Of a stretch of DNA of 64,000 nucleotides, positions 13,739 to 23,674 are shown piece after piece; positions within the stretch are counted from its first letter, which is position 1; every line of letters starts with the position of its first letter. The notes under the pieces were generated by a model. It was not told the DNA's origin. It worked only from the letters and a program-made list of their open reading frames with translations, and made no database searches. The DNA lies in NCBI GenBank assembly GCA_945643635.1, contig CALZFC010000009.1, positions 1,485,501 to 1,549,500 on the forward strand. Reading direction: 5' to 3'. Made by a program: the position numbers and the translations under genes. This stretch comes from Allodiplogaster sudhausi (lineage: Eukaryota > Nematoda > Chromadorea > Rhabditida > Diplogasteridae).

Positions 13739-15588
13739 CTAACTATGCCTGCTTGAGGTGATTCTGAAGTCGCTTCGCCGCATGTCACAGCGTCGAAGGG
13801 TCTCTCTGCAGCCGCTGCCGCCGCTAACACGACGAATCTCGCGGCGCTCATCAATCGTGCCACGCAAGAGGTAGGCCTAATTAAGTGGAAGAGATAATGA
13901 ACGAATTTAATGAGCTGCTGCTCAGGAGAGACTCCGCATGAGAGAGGAGATGAAGAGGGAGCTGGCCGCGGCCAATGTGGCTTCTCAGCAAAAGCTAGCC
14001 GAAGCACTCAACGACCAGCAGCGGCAGCTCAACTCCCAGTATGTTCTTTTTCATTCTTTCCTTATTTTTTCGAACATTTTCGCTTCTGAATATTTACAAA
14101 ATCAATTTTTGTTGTTGTTTAGATTCGAGAAGGAGAGGCGCCAATTTGAATCCCAGCTCGTCAATGAGCGGAATTCGATGGAGCGAGACTTTGCCGAGGA
14201 GAAGATGAAGATGATGAATCGGCTGCAGGCATGTTTGATTTTATCAGCTAGCATTATCGACAAATTCAAAATTGCCGCCAAAATTACACGTAAAATGAAA
14301 AAAAAAACTTTATCTGGTTGATTCAAGGCATTAATGAATGGTTGAGGGATCCAAGATGGGAGGGATTTCGACGATTCCTCGCGTGCCGGAATCTAACGAA
14401 ATGGCCGCAGATAAAAATTTGTATAAAAAAAAGTATAAGTAGTGGTTAATTCTTGGATTGTCTGTTGAAGGAGGACTTTGATCAAGAGCTGAAGAGATTG
14501 GCATCCGAGGCGAGAGCAGTGCCCGCGGAGAAGACAGCGACTGCCGATCACTACAAGAGACAGATCAAGATGCTCGAGTCTTCTATCGAGGGACAGAGGA
14601 ATGGCTACGAGAAGCGGCTCGCTGACCTTCGCGACAAGTACAACACACTTCTCAAGGTTTGCCACTTGACGTTGTTTCTTCATCGTACCAAAAAAAACAG
14701 GGTTTTTTTAATAATAAAAAAAAGAACTTTTCAGAGCCACCACAACTCGTCCGGTCTCGTGCTCGATCCTCGCAACACTCCAAACTTCCTATCACTCATT
14801 GAAAAGTACAGGTGCGTTAAAATGGACAAAGTCTTGATGCAAAATACTGGAAATTCCTGATAATTTTTTTTAGTATTCTGCACTAAACTAATGATGTTTG
14901 TGTTGAAGGAATGCAGAGGCCGTTCCATCGACGGCAGCCGAGTTCATGCAAGTGTCGCCGCGCTCCTCACTCAACATCGAGAAGCGCCATCTTCCGATGC
15001 AAAGAGTCCGCCTCTTCTTCTGTCTCATGACATCCTTCAGAGTGCTATTTGACTGCCTCATATCTTCACCTCTTCCAGTCTCTCTCTTCAATGTGTGGCC
15101 GTTGCGAGCGATGTGAGCAGGGTGAGAGTCGTCTCCGTGAGCTCTTCCATATTCTCTGCGGCGATCAGACGGCGGCTGAGAGTGGCATCGAAGACCTCGG
15201 CAGCAGTGCCGGCAGCAACATTGATGTCAGCCTTGTCTTCTATCTCTCTCTCTCTCTCTCTCTCGCTCTCTCTTCTCGCTCTTGCTCTCTCTCACACTCT
15301 CTCTTCAACTCCTTGCCAATCTGAAATCCTTTTGTACAGGACAAGCTGTTGCTGAAGAAGGAGATGCGCAAGTTGAAGGGCCGCCTGGAAGCGGCTAAAG
15401 AGCGTGTGTCAGAGTTGCGTGTTCTGATGTCCTCTTCGACGCCGCTCCCCTCTGCTACCTCTGCCACGGCTCGCTACAAGTGCTCCCTTGGTGGGAGCGA
15501 AGGTTCGACTGAATGGAAGAGGTAGTGTAGTTGGTGCAGCTTGCATGCGCCTTCTCTCTATTCCCCTTTGCCACTTCTTGTCTCCGCA

Positions 15589-15621
<33 letters not shown>

Positions 15622-16238
15622 GTCATTTCCATGCTTCTCTCTTCTCTCTTGCTTTAGTGAGCTTATAGAAGACGTAAGTCAAGGTGTCGTATGTTCTCGG
15701 TGTTGAATAGTACGTTGAGTGAGAATGAATGCAGTGAGCGAGGTGTGACGTGGATTGCAGACCACCTCTCAAATGGTCGGAGATGACAAGAACGATTGAG
15801 CGACTCGAGAGTGAGAAGGTTTGTACATGAAGTCTTGACCATTCTCACTCCCTCTCCACCTCCCCCAGCATTCGCTTTCTTGTTGCGCTTTTTTCTCTCA
15901 GTAACTGCAATGTAATTAATAAAGAAAAGTATTGTCTTTACCCTCACCCTTGATCTTATCTTAGATATGACCCTCCTCAGGTGATTCTGGAGTCTCGTCT
16001 CACGGAGTCGCAGATGATGATCAAGAACATCGTGGAGCAGTACAAGAAGCAGCTCGACTTCTACTCGTCCGGAGGAGGTCGCGGAGGAGGAGGGGAAAGC
16101 GTGAGCAACAACGGAGTGGCCCCTGCTCCTATACTCATTCCGCCCCCTGCCATCGGGGCAGACATCTCGAGCCTCTCTTCCTCGACCACTTCAACCATCT
16201 CCACGCTCGGCACCAGTGGCTCATCCACAGCCAGATAG
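5340..16238 (+). CDS. Ninein / ninein-like centrosomal protein, 24 exons, ~955 aa
   Basis: Ninein-family proteins anchor microtubules at centrosomes. Exons 1-2 (5340-5399, 5514-5657) give an EF-hand-like helix-loop-helix that aligns with the ninein N-terminus (LFYDCQVDSSG, then LLCEKLNL). Exon 3 (6239-6363) continues SFKERF. Exons 4-7 (8574-8720, 9535-9642, 9892-9970, 10966-11111) hold two further degenerate EF-like repeats, including HDLLEYWNKAGV. Coiled coil follows: 11433-11573, 11635-11725, 11833-11975, 12031-12151, 12225-12335, 13126-13288, 13758-13870, 13926-14038, 14123-14228, 14471-14656, 14735-14811, 14909-15005, 15079-15225, 15340-15479, 15658-15673, 15783-15818, 15981-16238. All phases agree and the sum is 956 codons including stop. 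The introns after 11573, 11975 and 14228 start with GC. Exon 20 has a CxxCxxC cluster; the tail is Gly/Ser/Thr-rich. Shorter than vertebrate ninein. The start ATG and the acceptors at 5514, 9535 and 15783 are the weakest choices. Confidence 0.82.
5759..5812. repeat. (GA)n microsatellite in ninein intron 2
   Basis: About 54 bp of nearly pure GA lies in the intron between 5657 and 6239. It is the only clear GA-sense run in this gene's introns; the others read CT on the coding strand. Confidence 0.9.
7289..7935. mobile_element. Non-autonomous inverted-repeat element, ~650 bp, with iterated TGTGACA words
   Basis: The left end reads CTACACACAGAAAA and the right end is its reverse complement, TTTTCTGTGTGTAG. 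Inside, about a dozen copies of TGTGACA or its complement TGTCACA cluster in the two flanks (about 7305-7435 and 7768-7920). A small palindrome built on GTACCGA/TCGGTAC lies at about 7341-7365. There is no transposase frame. The terminal sequence is shared with the element at 49513-53168. Target-site duplication is not clear. It lies in intron 3 of the ninein gene. Confidence 0.75.
8740..8830 (+). repeat. CT-rich tract in ninein intron 4
   Basis: Interrupted (CT)n begins just downstream of the donor at 8721 and continues as pyrimidine-rich sequence to about 8935. Confidence 0.85.
9658..9747 (+). repeat. CT microsatellite in ninein intron 5
   Basis: Nearly pure CT with occasional CG, starting about 15 bp after the donor at 9643. 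It reads CT on the sense strand. Confidence 0.9.
11300..11339 (+). repeat. (CT)n in ninein intron 7
   Basis: About 40 bp of pure CT in the intron between 11111 and 11433. Confidence 0.9.
13300..13742 (+). repeat. Long CT-rich microsatellite filling ninein intron 13
   Basis: Almost the whole intron from 13289 to 13757 is degenerate CT repeat ending in a pure (CT)n run at about 13690-13731. The long Ser/Leu-only open frames here are repeat translations, not genes. Confidence 0.92.
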
Positions 16239-17070
16239 AAACCTCTCCTCTTCATCCAACGCTTTCATTGCCGTCTCTTTCCCCTCAATTCAGCAACATC
16301 GTTTCCTCATTCAAATATGATTCCTTGCATCCGAAGTTCCATTTTCTGACAACTTCTTTCGACACTAATCGTGTAACTAAATGCTGTCGAGAACGAAGAT
16401 CTTTTCCTCTTCTAACTGACAGCCTCTTCAATGTTGTTTTCAATTTCTCGTTGACTATTGTTGTGTTTGTTTCCTTTGTATTTGGTCTCTTTGTTAACAA
16501 GTACGTTGAATAGAGTAGTAGATTATTGGATACCATTTGGATATTTGCTTTTTAGAGCATTGCCATTGTTGTCCCTTATATTTTGTCCAAATGTTTTTTA
16601 CTTACGGTTACAGATGTTCCCTGTATGGTGTCTGATTCTCAGGTACCGTTTTCGAGCAATTTTCTTTATTTACATCTGCTGCTGACACATACTTCCGGGC
16701 CGAAAGCGGGGCTCATTTTTGTGCTTTTTTGCGTCGTTCATAATTGTAGGTTGCTTGCGAAAACCAGAACTCAAAGCGTGACTAGTCATCTTTTAAGTCT
16801 AGTTCGATTGCTATTGCCTCATTGAGATTGTGATTTTGTCGATTCATCGATTTTCCTATGTGCCACTGCGAGTTTGAGAAGGAGTTGGAGAATAATTAAT
16901 TGTCACCTCTCATATCGATAATCTAAATAAATTGAAGTGAACGTCAGTTCAGTGATTCGGATTCAGCAAGAACAAAGCAATGAACAGCTTCTATTCGAAT
17001 CGAATTTTTCCGAACACTATAGTCGGCACAGCTGACTGGGCACCACAACGAGATATTACGGTTTCATTTC
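16239..17070 (+). other. 3' untranslated/flanking sequence of the ninein gene, copied into the 3.4-kb repeat
   Basis: No coding sequence is seen after the TAG at 16236-16238. An AATAAA hexamer occurs at about 16926. From about 16080 (inside the last exon) to about 17070 the sequence matches 22276-23255 and the equivalent parts of the other two repeat copies, with scattered substitutions and small indels. Confidence 0.75.
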
Positions 17071-17791
17071 GCTACTGTCGAAAGAATAGTTCTCTTATTC
17101 ATTAGTCGTCTGGTGTTCAAGCCTACATTGTCTTGCATGACCGATGGCACATGAAGACAGAAATCAGGCAATCTATTATTATGAAGAGATTGACAGGCAG
17201 AAACTCTTGACATGATCGGGACTGATAAATGGATTCACAGGTAGAAAATCATGCCATGCTTGTGACTAATTAAGGGATGGACATGCAGAAGGATGCATAT
17301 AAGACGAATGCGAACAAGGATGTGCGCTTGGAGAGCTTCCTACAAAATAAATGTTTATTTTTAACCACTTTTTCTTCAAACTTGCTTAGTAGAGTCGCCA
17401 GCATATCGCAGATGGAAATGCTTCCTACTATTTTTTTTATTCTATGCGGTACTTTCTCATTCGAATTCGACTTTTATCCGATATTCTTTGAACAATCGAG
17501 CACAAATTCCTGGGAATAAAAGATGATGTTACAGTTTGAAGAGAAACATACTTTTCATTCTATTCCTCTTTCTCTACATGCCAATGGCAATGCCGAATTG
17601 GATGGAAAGAGCCTATGTCCTGCTTTTTAAATTTTTCTTTCTTGCATAATTTACACAAAATTGGGTATCTTCATGCGACCAGTTTTACCAGATTTTTGGA
17701 AGCAATTTATATAATGTGCAAATGGGTATCTAACATTTGGTAGCATGATCGTTTCAGCATAATATCTGGATTAACTTGTGTGCACATTCAG

Positions 17792-17867
17792 GCAATCCAA
17801 GGGATATGGAGTGACGTGGAAGAACCCCGACGACGAACGGATGTTTATCGCTGGCAAGGCCTCGTGA
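17792..17867 (+). other. Orphan terminal-exon-like segment
   Basis: A good acceptor (ACATTCAG) is followed by a short GC-richer frame, QSKGYGVTWKNPDD..., ending in TGA at 17865-17867, inside AT-rich non-coding DNA. It looks like a last coding exon without a visible partner gene. An alternative phase-0 reading (AIQGIWSDVEEPRR...) runs on to 17959. The family is not recognised; it could be a relic. Confidence 0.3.
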
Positions 17868-17949
17868 AGAAGATAATCATGGGCGTGAAGGAGAGCCTGT
17901 TACCTGAACAGTTTGAGAACGAAAGTCGAATTCACTCGTGCGACCATTT

Positions 17950-19975
17950 CCTTGCTTAGTTTGAAGCCAACATGAAATAAAAAAATTTTTGACATGGCCG
18001 CTGTATGATATCTCCATTTTCCTGATACTGGACTTCATGTCTACGACTTTCATGGGAAATCAAGGGACCATAATGACTATCCTCGTATAAGTTGAAACCA
18101 ATATGAAAACAATATTTTGACAACTCAATTGAGTTACTTAGATTTACGGGCGTCAATCTACCTACATATGTAACTTTTTCTGCACTTCTTCTGCAATTCA
18201 TCTGCACTTCTTCTGCAGCCTAAAATGTTACATGAGATAGATAACAGGCGACCTTGAGGATTATGCTTGCTTAGTTTGAAGCCGTATATTTCCGAACCTC
18301 AATCTTCCTTGATACTTGGGCTTCCGGTCTAAGACTGTTCATGGGAAATCAAGGTACCAGGATCACACTATCCTTGCTTAGTTTGAAGCTAACATGAAAC
18401 GAAAAAATTTCTAACATCGCCGCTTAGCGATATTTACGGACCTCAATTTTCCTGGATACTTGACTTCATGTTTTACACTTTCATGTGAAATCAAGGGACC
18501 ATAATGACTATCCTCGTATAAGTTGAAGCCAATATGAAAACAAAATGTTGACAACACCATTGAGTTACTTAAATTTACGTTCGTCAATCTACCTACATAT
18601 GTAACTTCTTCTGCACTTCTTCTGCAATTCATCTGCACTTCTTCTGCAGCCTAAAATTTTACATGGCATTGATAACAGGCGAACTTGAAGATTATGCTTG
18701 CTTAGTTTGAAGCAGTATATTTCCGAACCTCAATCTTCCATGATACTTGGACTTCCGGTCCAAGACTGTTCATGAGAAATCAAGGGACCCAGGATGACTA
18801 TCTTTGCTTAGTTTGAAGCTAACATGGAACGAAAAATTTCTGACATCGCCGCTGAGCGATATTTACCGACCTCAATTTTCCTGGATACTGGACTTCATGT
18901 CTAAGACTTTCATGGGAAATCAAGGGACCATAATGACTATCCTCGTATAAGTTGAAACAAATATGAAAACAAAATGTTGACAACTCCATTGAGTTACTTA
19001 AATTTACGGGCGTCAATCTACCTACATATGTAACTTCTTCTGCACTTCTTTCAATTCATCTGCACTTCTTCTGCAGCCTAAAATTTTACGTGAGATTGAT
19101 AACAGGTGACCTTGAAGATTATGCTTGCTTAGTTTGATGCCGTATATTCCGAACCTCAACCTTCCTTGATACTTGGGCTTCCGGTCTATGACTGTTCATG
19201 GGAAATAAAGGGACTAGGATGACTCTCATTGCTTAGTTTGAAGCTAACATGGAACGAAAAATTTCTGACATCGCCGTTGAGCGATATTTACCGACCTCAA
19301 TTTTCCTGGATACTGGACTTCATGTCTAAGACTTTCATGGGAAATCAAGGGGCCATAATGACTATCCTCGTTTAAGTTGAAGATAATATGAAAACAAAAT
19401 TTTGACAACTCCTTTGAGTTACATACATTTAGGGTCTCAATCTACCTACATATGTAACTTCTTCTGCACTTCTTCTGCTATTCAGCTGCACTTCTTCTAC
19501 AGCCTAAAATTTTACATGGGATAGATAACAGGCGTGCTAGAAGATTATGCATGCTTAGTTTGAAGCCGTATATTTCCGAACCTCAATCTTCCTTGATACT
19601 TGGGCTTCCGGTCTAAGACTGTTCATGGGAAATCAAGGGACTCAGGATGACTATCCTTGTTTGGTTTGAAGCCAACATGAAATAAAAAAATTTTGACATG
19701 GCCGCTGTGCGATATTTACGGACCTCAATTTTCCTGGATACTTGACTTCATGTTTTACACTTTCAAATGGAATCAAGGGACCATAATGACTATCCTCGTA
19801 AAAGTTGAAGCCAATATGAAAACAAAATGTTGACAACTCTATTGAGTTACTTAAATTTAGGGTCTCAATCTACCTACAGCAACTTCTTCTGCACTTCTTC
19901 TGCAATTCATCTGCACTTCTTCTGCAGCCTCAAATTTTACGTGGGATAGATAACAGGCGACCTTGAAGATTATCA
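17950..19975. repeat. Satellite, ~425-bp unit, nearly five diverged copies
   Basis: The phrase CTTGCTTAGTTTGAAGC followed by AACATGRAA recurs at about 17951, 18369, 18800, 19226 and (with small changes) 19652, giving a period of about 419-431 bp. Each unit holds a second partial copy of the same phrase (about +320), a block ACCATAATGACTATCCTCG, and a direct repeat of TTCTGCACTTCTTCTGCA with TTCATC between. Units differ by a few percent. Short minus-strand frames beginning MQMNCRRSAE arise from the repeat and are not genes. Confidence 0.92.
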
Positions 19976-20495
19976 TACATACATACATACCCCAGTTTCT
20001 CTATTATTACCTCCTGGGGTACTATTTTTCAATACCCTTGCTTGGGAGGGGCACTATTAGAGGGAGGGTTTCTACTAGAGGTAGAGGTACTATTTTTCAA
20101 TGTGAGACACTAAAAGTTTGATAACAACATTTTCTTCTAAAAAAAAGAAGAATCATAACTCGAACTCATTGGAATCGTCACTGGAATATCCATTTTACCA
20201 CATATTTTGAATGCATTTTCAAGCAGTTCATTCAGGAGAGCATCACATGCCTCCAGGATCCATTCGAGGTTCGTCTCGAGCTGAGATATTAGATTGTTAA
20301 AGGGGGGGGGGTTCCACTAGAGGGAGAGGTTCTATTTTTCAATGGCTTTAGAGGGGTGTACTATTAGAGAGGGGGGGGGGGGTTCTAATAAAGGGGGTAC
20401 TAATAGAGAAAATTCGGTTGTTGCTGTATAATTTTTTACCTATTTACGATTTTTTGTACTTTGAGCCATTTTCAATTATTACCAAAGTAAAAACA
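19976..20495. repeat. CATA run and degenerate purine-rich minisatellite
   Basis: A short (CATA)n run at about 19974-19990 is followed by irregular repeats of a phrase like CTATTAGAGGGAGGGTTCTA and of CTATTTTTCAAT (about 20020-20405), including G homopolymer tracts at 20303-20311 and 20372-20382. No gene is seen. Confidence 0.7.
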
Positions 20496-20623
20496 TGTCT
20501 AAGCTAACCAAAACTACGTCAAACTTGAAAATTTCCATTTTTCGCCCATTTTCCACTTTGTGGGCAAAGTGGGCAAAAAGGTGGTCTGGGAATCTGCCTA
20601 CACAATTCGAATTTAAGTAATAT

Positions 20624-21090
20624 ATGGCAAAGACTCAAACTCTAAGGAAAAAAACAGACGTGAAGCCTGTAACCAACGCACACCTATTTAAAATATACAA
20701 AGGTAGTAGAAAAAATTCCGAGGTTTTCATGCGTGATCCTCTCCCAACAGAGTCAAGAGATGAAGAGGTAAGTATTGTTAACCTCGACTCGAGTGAAAAT
20801 ACAGAAACTAATTGGTTTTGTTACTCTACGACAAACAAATTTACTTATTATTTCGAATCTTTCGGATTAGATCCTCCAAAATAAATTATTAATTATCTAA
20901 AGCATGATGAAAATAAAATAATTGATTGTTCAACATTCCAAATACAAGAATGCAGTACACATCATTGTAGCTATAGCTTCATTCTTTTATTAAAATTGCT
21001 AGAAAGAAACTTTTGCATTTCAAAAAGTTGTGATATCTTTAATCAAACAACCTCTGTAGAGATTCTTAAATCGTTCCTGTTTTCATTCCC
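20624..21090 (+). pseudogene. Adenain-like cysteine protease relic (Polinton/adintovirus type), copy 1
   Basis: The frame from 20624 to a TAA at 20882, and the same frame beyond it to about 21090, resembles the C-terminal half of adenovirus-type proteases of Maverick/Polinton elements and adintoviruses: an N-D segment before a TNW position, then YYFESFGLDPP, then a conserved glutamine (FQIQECS) and a cysteine region (HHCSYS). It is broken: an in-frame stop follows the FGLDPP motif, Asn stands where the catalytic His of the usual H-W pair is expected, and the residue after the cysteine is not the usual Gly. No capsid or polymerase genes accompany it. Family assignment rests on motif pattern only. 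Confidence 0.5.
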
Positions 21091-21252
21091 CCATCCGACC
21101 AAGGCGTTCATGTCTCTCTCATCATGTTGTCCGGCTCTGGAACTCTTTACTAGAGCAGTATGTCTTTTCAAATACTGTCTCTTTATTCTTCGCAAGTATT
21201 GCACCCACGTTGTAACTCACCATCAGCAAAGCATCTCTTGCTCCGACCTCTC

Positions 21253-21429
21253 ATGTCCACATTTGAAGAGATTCGTCGGCTTGGTGTAGGAGTGACAATA
21301 GACAGGAAAGCAGTTGATCATATGATTGAAGAGTTTATCGCCATTTATAAAAGAGTAGACGGCGCAATTTCACAAATGTATGATAGAGACTATGAATGTT
21401 TAATGGCCAGTAGAAAGCTTGAAGGCTAG
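21253..21429 (+). CDS. Hypothetical 58-aa frame in repeat unit, copy 1
   Basis: Starts MSTFEEIRRLGVGVTIDRKA and ends in TAG; charged and protein-like in composition (DHMIEEFIAIYKRVDG). It is preceded by other in-frame codons without clear sense. No family recognised. It could be a fragment of a larger gene captured with the protease relic. Identical frames occur in the other two copies. Confidence 0.25.
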   Translation: MSTFEEIRRLGVGVTIDRKAVDHMIEEFIAIYKRVDGAISQMYDRDYECLMASRKLEG

Positions 21430-21744
21430 TCGCTGCAGCTCATATCTTAGCTGCAAATGAAGCGTGCTTGCTTCTGCAAGTGTTTGAACTTTATTGCTGC
21501 TGGAAAAGGAAATATTATTGGGATATTTATTGGTGATTGCTGTGCATATTCATTATCCTCAAAAACTAAACCATGATGTATTTATGCATATGTCAAGCTA
21601 TAATTAGTATGCATTATGTATAAACCAAGATTTCTTGATAAAAGTTGGAAATACCGTTCCGCTCATGGTCAGTGTCTCTCCGACTGGTCCTGTCAAGTTA
21701 ACGATAGCCTTGAAATTCTCCAGACAATCCGTCTTCGCACTTGG

Positions 21745-21812
21745 GCAGAAAAAAGATAAAAACGTTTCGGATGCAATCCTCTTCAGCCCTTGGTCAAAGT
21801 CCTCCTTCAACA
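21745..21812 (-). pseudogene. Inverted fragment of ninein exon 17, copy 1 (also ~25130-25197 and ~28515-28582)
   Basis: On the minus strand the sequence reads CTGTTGAAG then codons for EDFDQGLKRIASE, matching the acceptor and first codons of ninein exon 17 (14461 onward; EDFDQELKRLASE). Similarity stops after about 45 coding bases. The fragment keeps the intron-exon junction, so it was copied at the DNA level. Equivalent positions in copies 2 and 3 are 3,385 and 6,770 bp further on. Confidence 0.8.
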
Positions 21813-21814
21813 GA

Positions 21815-22185
21815 GCATTCTCTACTTATAACCCGCTGGCCATTTGGAAGCCACTGTCGCCCACAAGGGCGTAGCCAGGAAGTGCTCCCAGGGTATCCAG
21901 CGAGTTCTTCGCCGTCGAATGGGAGTAGGTGAAAGAATAGTAAGAGGAGCCAGGATGTCGAGGGTTGACATGTATCGCCCCAACACGTTCGGCTGACAAG
22001 CATACCGGGAGAATCCTCGGGCTACGTGATTACTCCATGCCACGTCCTTGATAGCACCGCTCGTCAACGCATCTACGACTCGGCGAATGATGTCCGAGAT
22101 TACCTTCTGGCTGTTTTCGAACCAATCCCCGATGACTCAGTGTTCGTGGCACTGTACTTTCTATCAGCTTCTGAGGAAAAATAGC
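21815..22185. other. Coding-like mosaic on both strands in repeat unit (also ~25200-25570, ~28585-28955)
   Basis: The GC-richer segment reads as protein-like sequence on both strands. On minus: HPGSSYYSFTYSHSTAKN then LDTLGALPGYALVGDSGFQM ending in a stop. On plus, just beyond: DSANDVRDYLLAVFEPIPDD ending near 22184. The plus part ends with bases resembling the end of reductase exon 6 (TCTATCAGCTTCTG). These look like pieces of unrelated exons joined together; no family is certain. Confidence 0.3.
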
Positions 22186-22275
22186 TCTCTCTCTCTTTCT
22201 CTCTTTCTCTCTCTCTTTTTTGCTCCCACTCTCTCTCTATCTCTCCCTATCTCTCTCCTTCTTTTCTCTCTTTTA

Positions 22276-23255
22276 AGGAGGAGGAGGGGAAAGTGTGAGC
22301 AACAATGGAGTGGCCCCTGCTCGTCTACTCATTCCGACCCCTACAATCGGGGGCGACATCTCGAGCCTCTCTTCCTCGACCACTTCAACCATCTCCACTC
22401 TCGGCACCACTGGCTCATCCACAGCCAGATAGAAACCTCTCCTCTTCATCCAACGCTTTCATTGCCGTCTCTTTCCCCTCAATTCAGCAACATCGTTTCC
22501 TCGTTCAAATATGATTCCTTGCATCCGAAGTTCCATCATTTTCCAACAACTTCTTTCGACACTAATCGTGTTACTAAATGCTTTCAAGAACGACGATCTT
22601 TTCCTCTTCTAACTGACAGCCACTTCAATGTTGTTTTCAATTTCTCGTTGACTATTATTGTGTTTGTTTCCTTTGTATTTGGTCTCTTTGTTAACAAGTA
22701 CGTTGAATAGAGTAGTAGATTATTGGATACCATTTGGATATTTGCTTTTTAGAGCATTGCCATTGTTGTCCCTTATATTTTGTCCAAATGTTTTTTACTT
22801 ACGGCTACAGATGTTCCCTGTATGGTGTCTGATTCTCAGGTACCGTTTTCGAGCAATTTTCTTTATTTACATCTGCTGCTGACACATACTTCCGGGCCGA
22901 AAGCGGGGCACATATTTCCGCTTTTTTGCGTCGTTCATAATTGTCGGTTGCATGCGAAAACCAGAACTCAAAGCGTGACTAGTCATCTTTTAAGTCTAGT
23001 TCGATTGCTATTGCCTCATTGAGATTGTGATTTTGTCGATTAATCGATTTTCATATGTGCCACTGCGAGTTTGAGAAGGACCTGAAGAATAATTAATTCA
23101 CACCTCTCATATCCATAATCTAATTAAATTGAAATGAAAGTCATTTCAACGATTCGGATTTAACAACAAAGCAGATGAACAGTTTGCAATCGAACTTTTT
23201 CCAAAGCCTTTAGTCTGCAAAGCTGAGCAACAGAACGAGATATTAATTTCCGCAA
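22276..23255 (+). pseudogene. Copy of ninein last exon and 3' region, repeat copy 1
   Basis: Matches 16080-17070: the Gly/Ser/Thr-rich C-terminal codons (recognisable from GAGGAGGAGGGGAAAG to the GATAG stop region) followed by the whole 3' flank. The coding part carries substitutions and frame damage and has no upstream exons. A CT tract (about 22185-22275) precedes it. The 220-aa frame 22048-22710 is only a readthrough of this material. Confidence 0.85.
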
Positions 23256-23500
23256 TAAATTATTATCGATTCTTGCTCTTCTTGCAAGGCTAGCGAAAGA
23301 TAAGTTCTTGTAATGATTGCTCTTCTTGTGCTGAAGTATCACATCACCATAAAAGAAACAGGGAAACAATATCACTCCGGAATTGTTCTTTCCATCTTAA
23401 AACTTTCTTGATGTCAGTTCAAAGAGAATGCCATGCATAACACTTCTCGAACTGTCCATTAATCGGTGATAAGGAACTTATTGCAAAGATTAATGACGGT

Positions 23501-23674
23501 ATGATCTTTGGCTCGGTAATCACTCCATCGTTCTTTCAATTTATGATTAAAGTGCTCCCCGATCCAGTTGCTCGCGCGTTCTGTCAACAATTGTGGAATG
23601 TTGTTTATCAATGTTCAGGCACCATTGTGGAGGAGGTTAGATCCGATGAGAATGACAGCGAGGCTTATGTTTAA
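23501..23674 (+). CDS. Hypothetical 57-aa frame in repeat unit, copy 1 (also 26886-27059, 30271-30444)
   Basis: From the ATG it reads MIFGSVITPSFFQFMIKVLP and ends DENDSEAYV before TAA. The same frame is open upstream of the ATG to about 23440 (DKELIAKINDG), and after the TAA it continues 27 more sensible codons (KYGILKCGDKDRYG...), so it looks like a piece of a longer gene with an internal stop. No family recognised. It could belong to the same captured element as the protease relic. Confidence 0.25.
   Translation: MIFGSVITPSFFQFMIKVLPDPVARAFCQQLWNVVYQCSGTIVEEVRSDENDSEAYV

Noticed and set aside
13096..13761. Open frames of ~200 residues made of Ser/Leu, e.g. 13096-13761, 8575-9225, 53484-53960
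   Set aside because: They translate CT microsatellites; the true exon in the first case ends at 13288 with a GTCAGT donor.
17950..19975. CRISPR-like array, because of regularly spaced repeats
   Set aside because: Units are ~425 bp, contiguous and similar throughout, in a eukaryotic genome; it is a satellite.
20624..20884. Reading the protease relic as a functional viral or transposon enzyme
   Set aside because: An in-frame stop, a replaced catalytic residue, frameshifts in two copies and absent partner genes all argue for a relic.
22048..22710. 220-aa frame repeated in the three 3.4-kb units
   Set aside because: It runs across unrelated captured fragments, a CT tract and the copied 3' flank of ninein in the wrong frame; not a gene.
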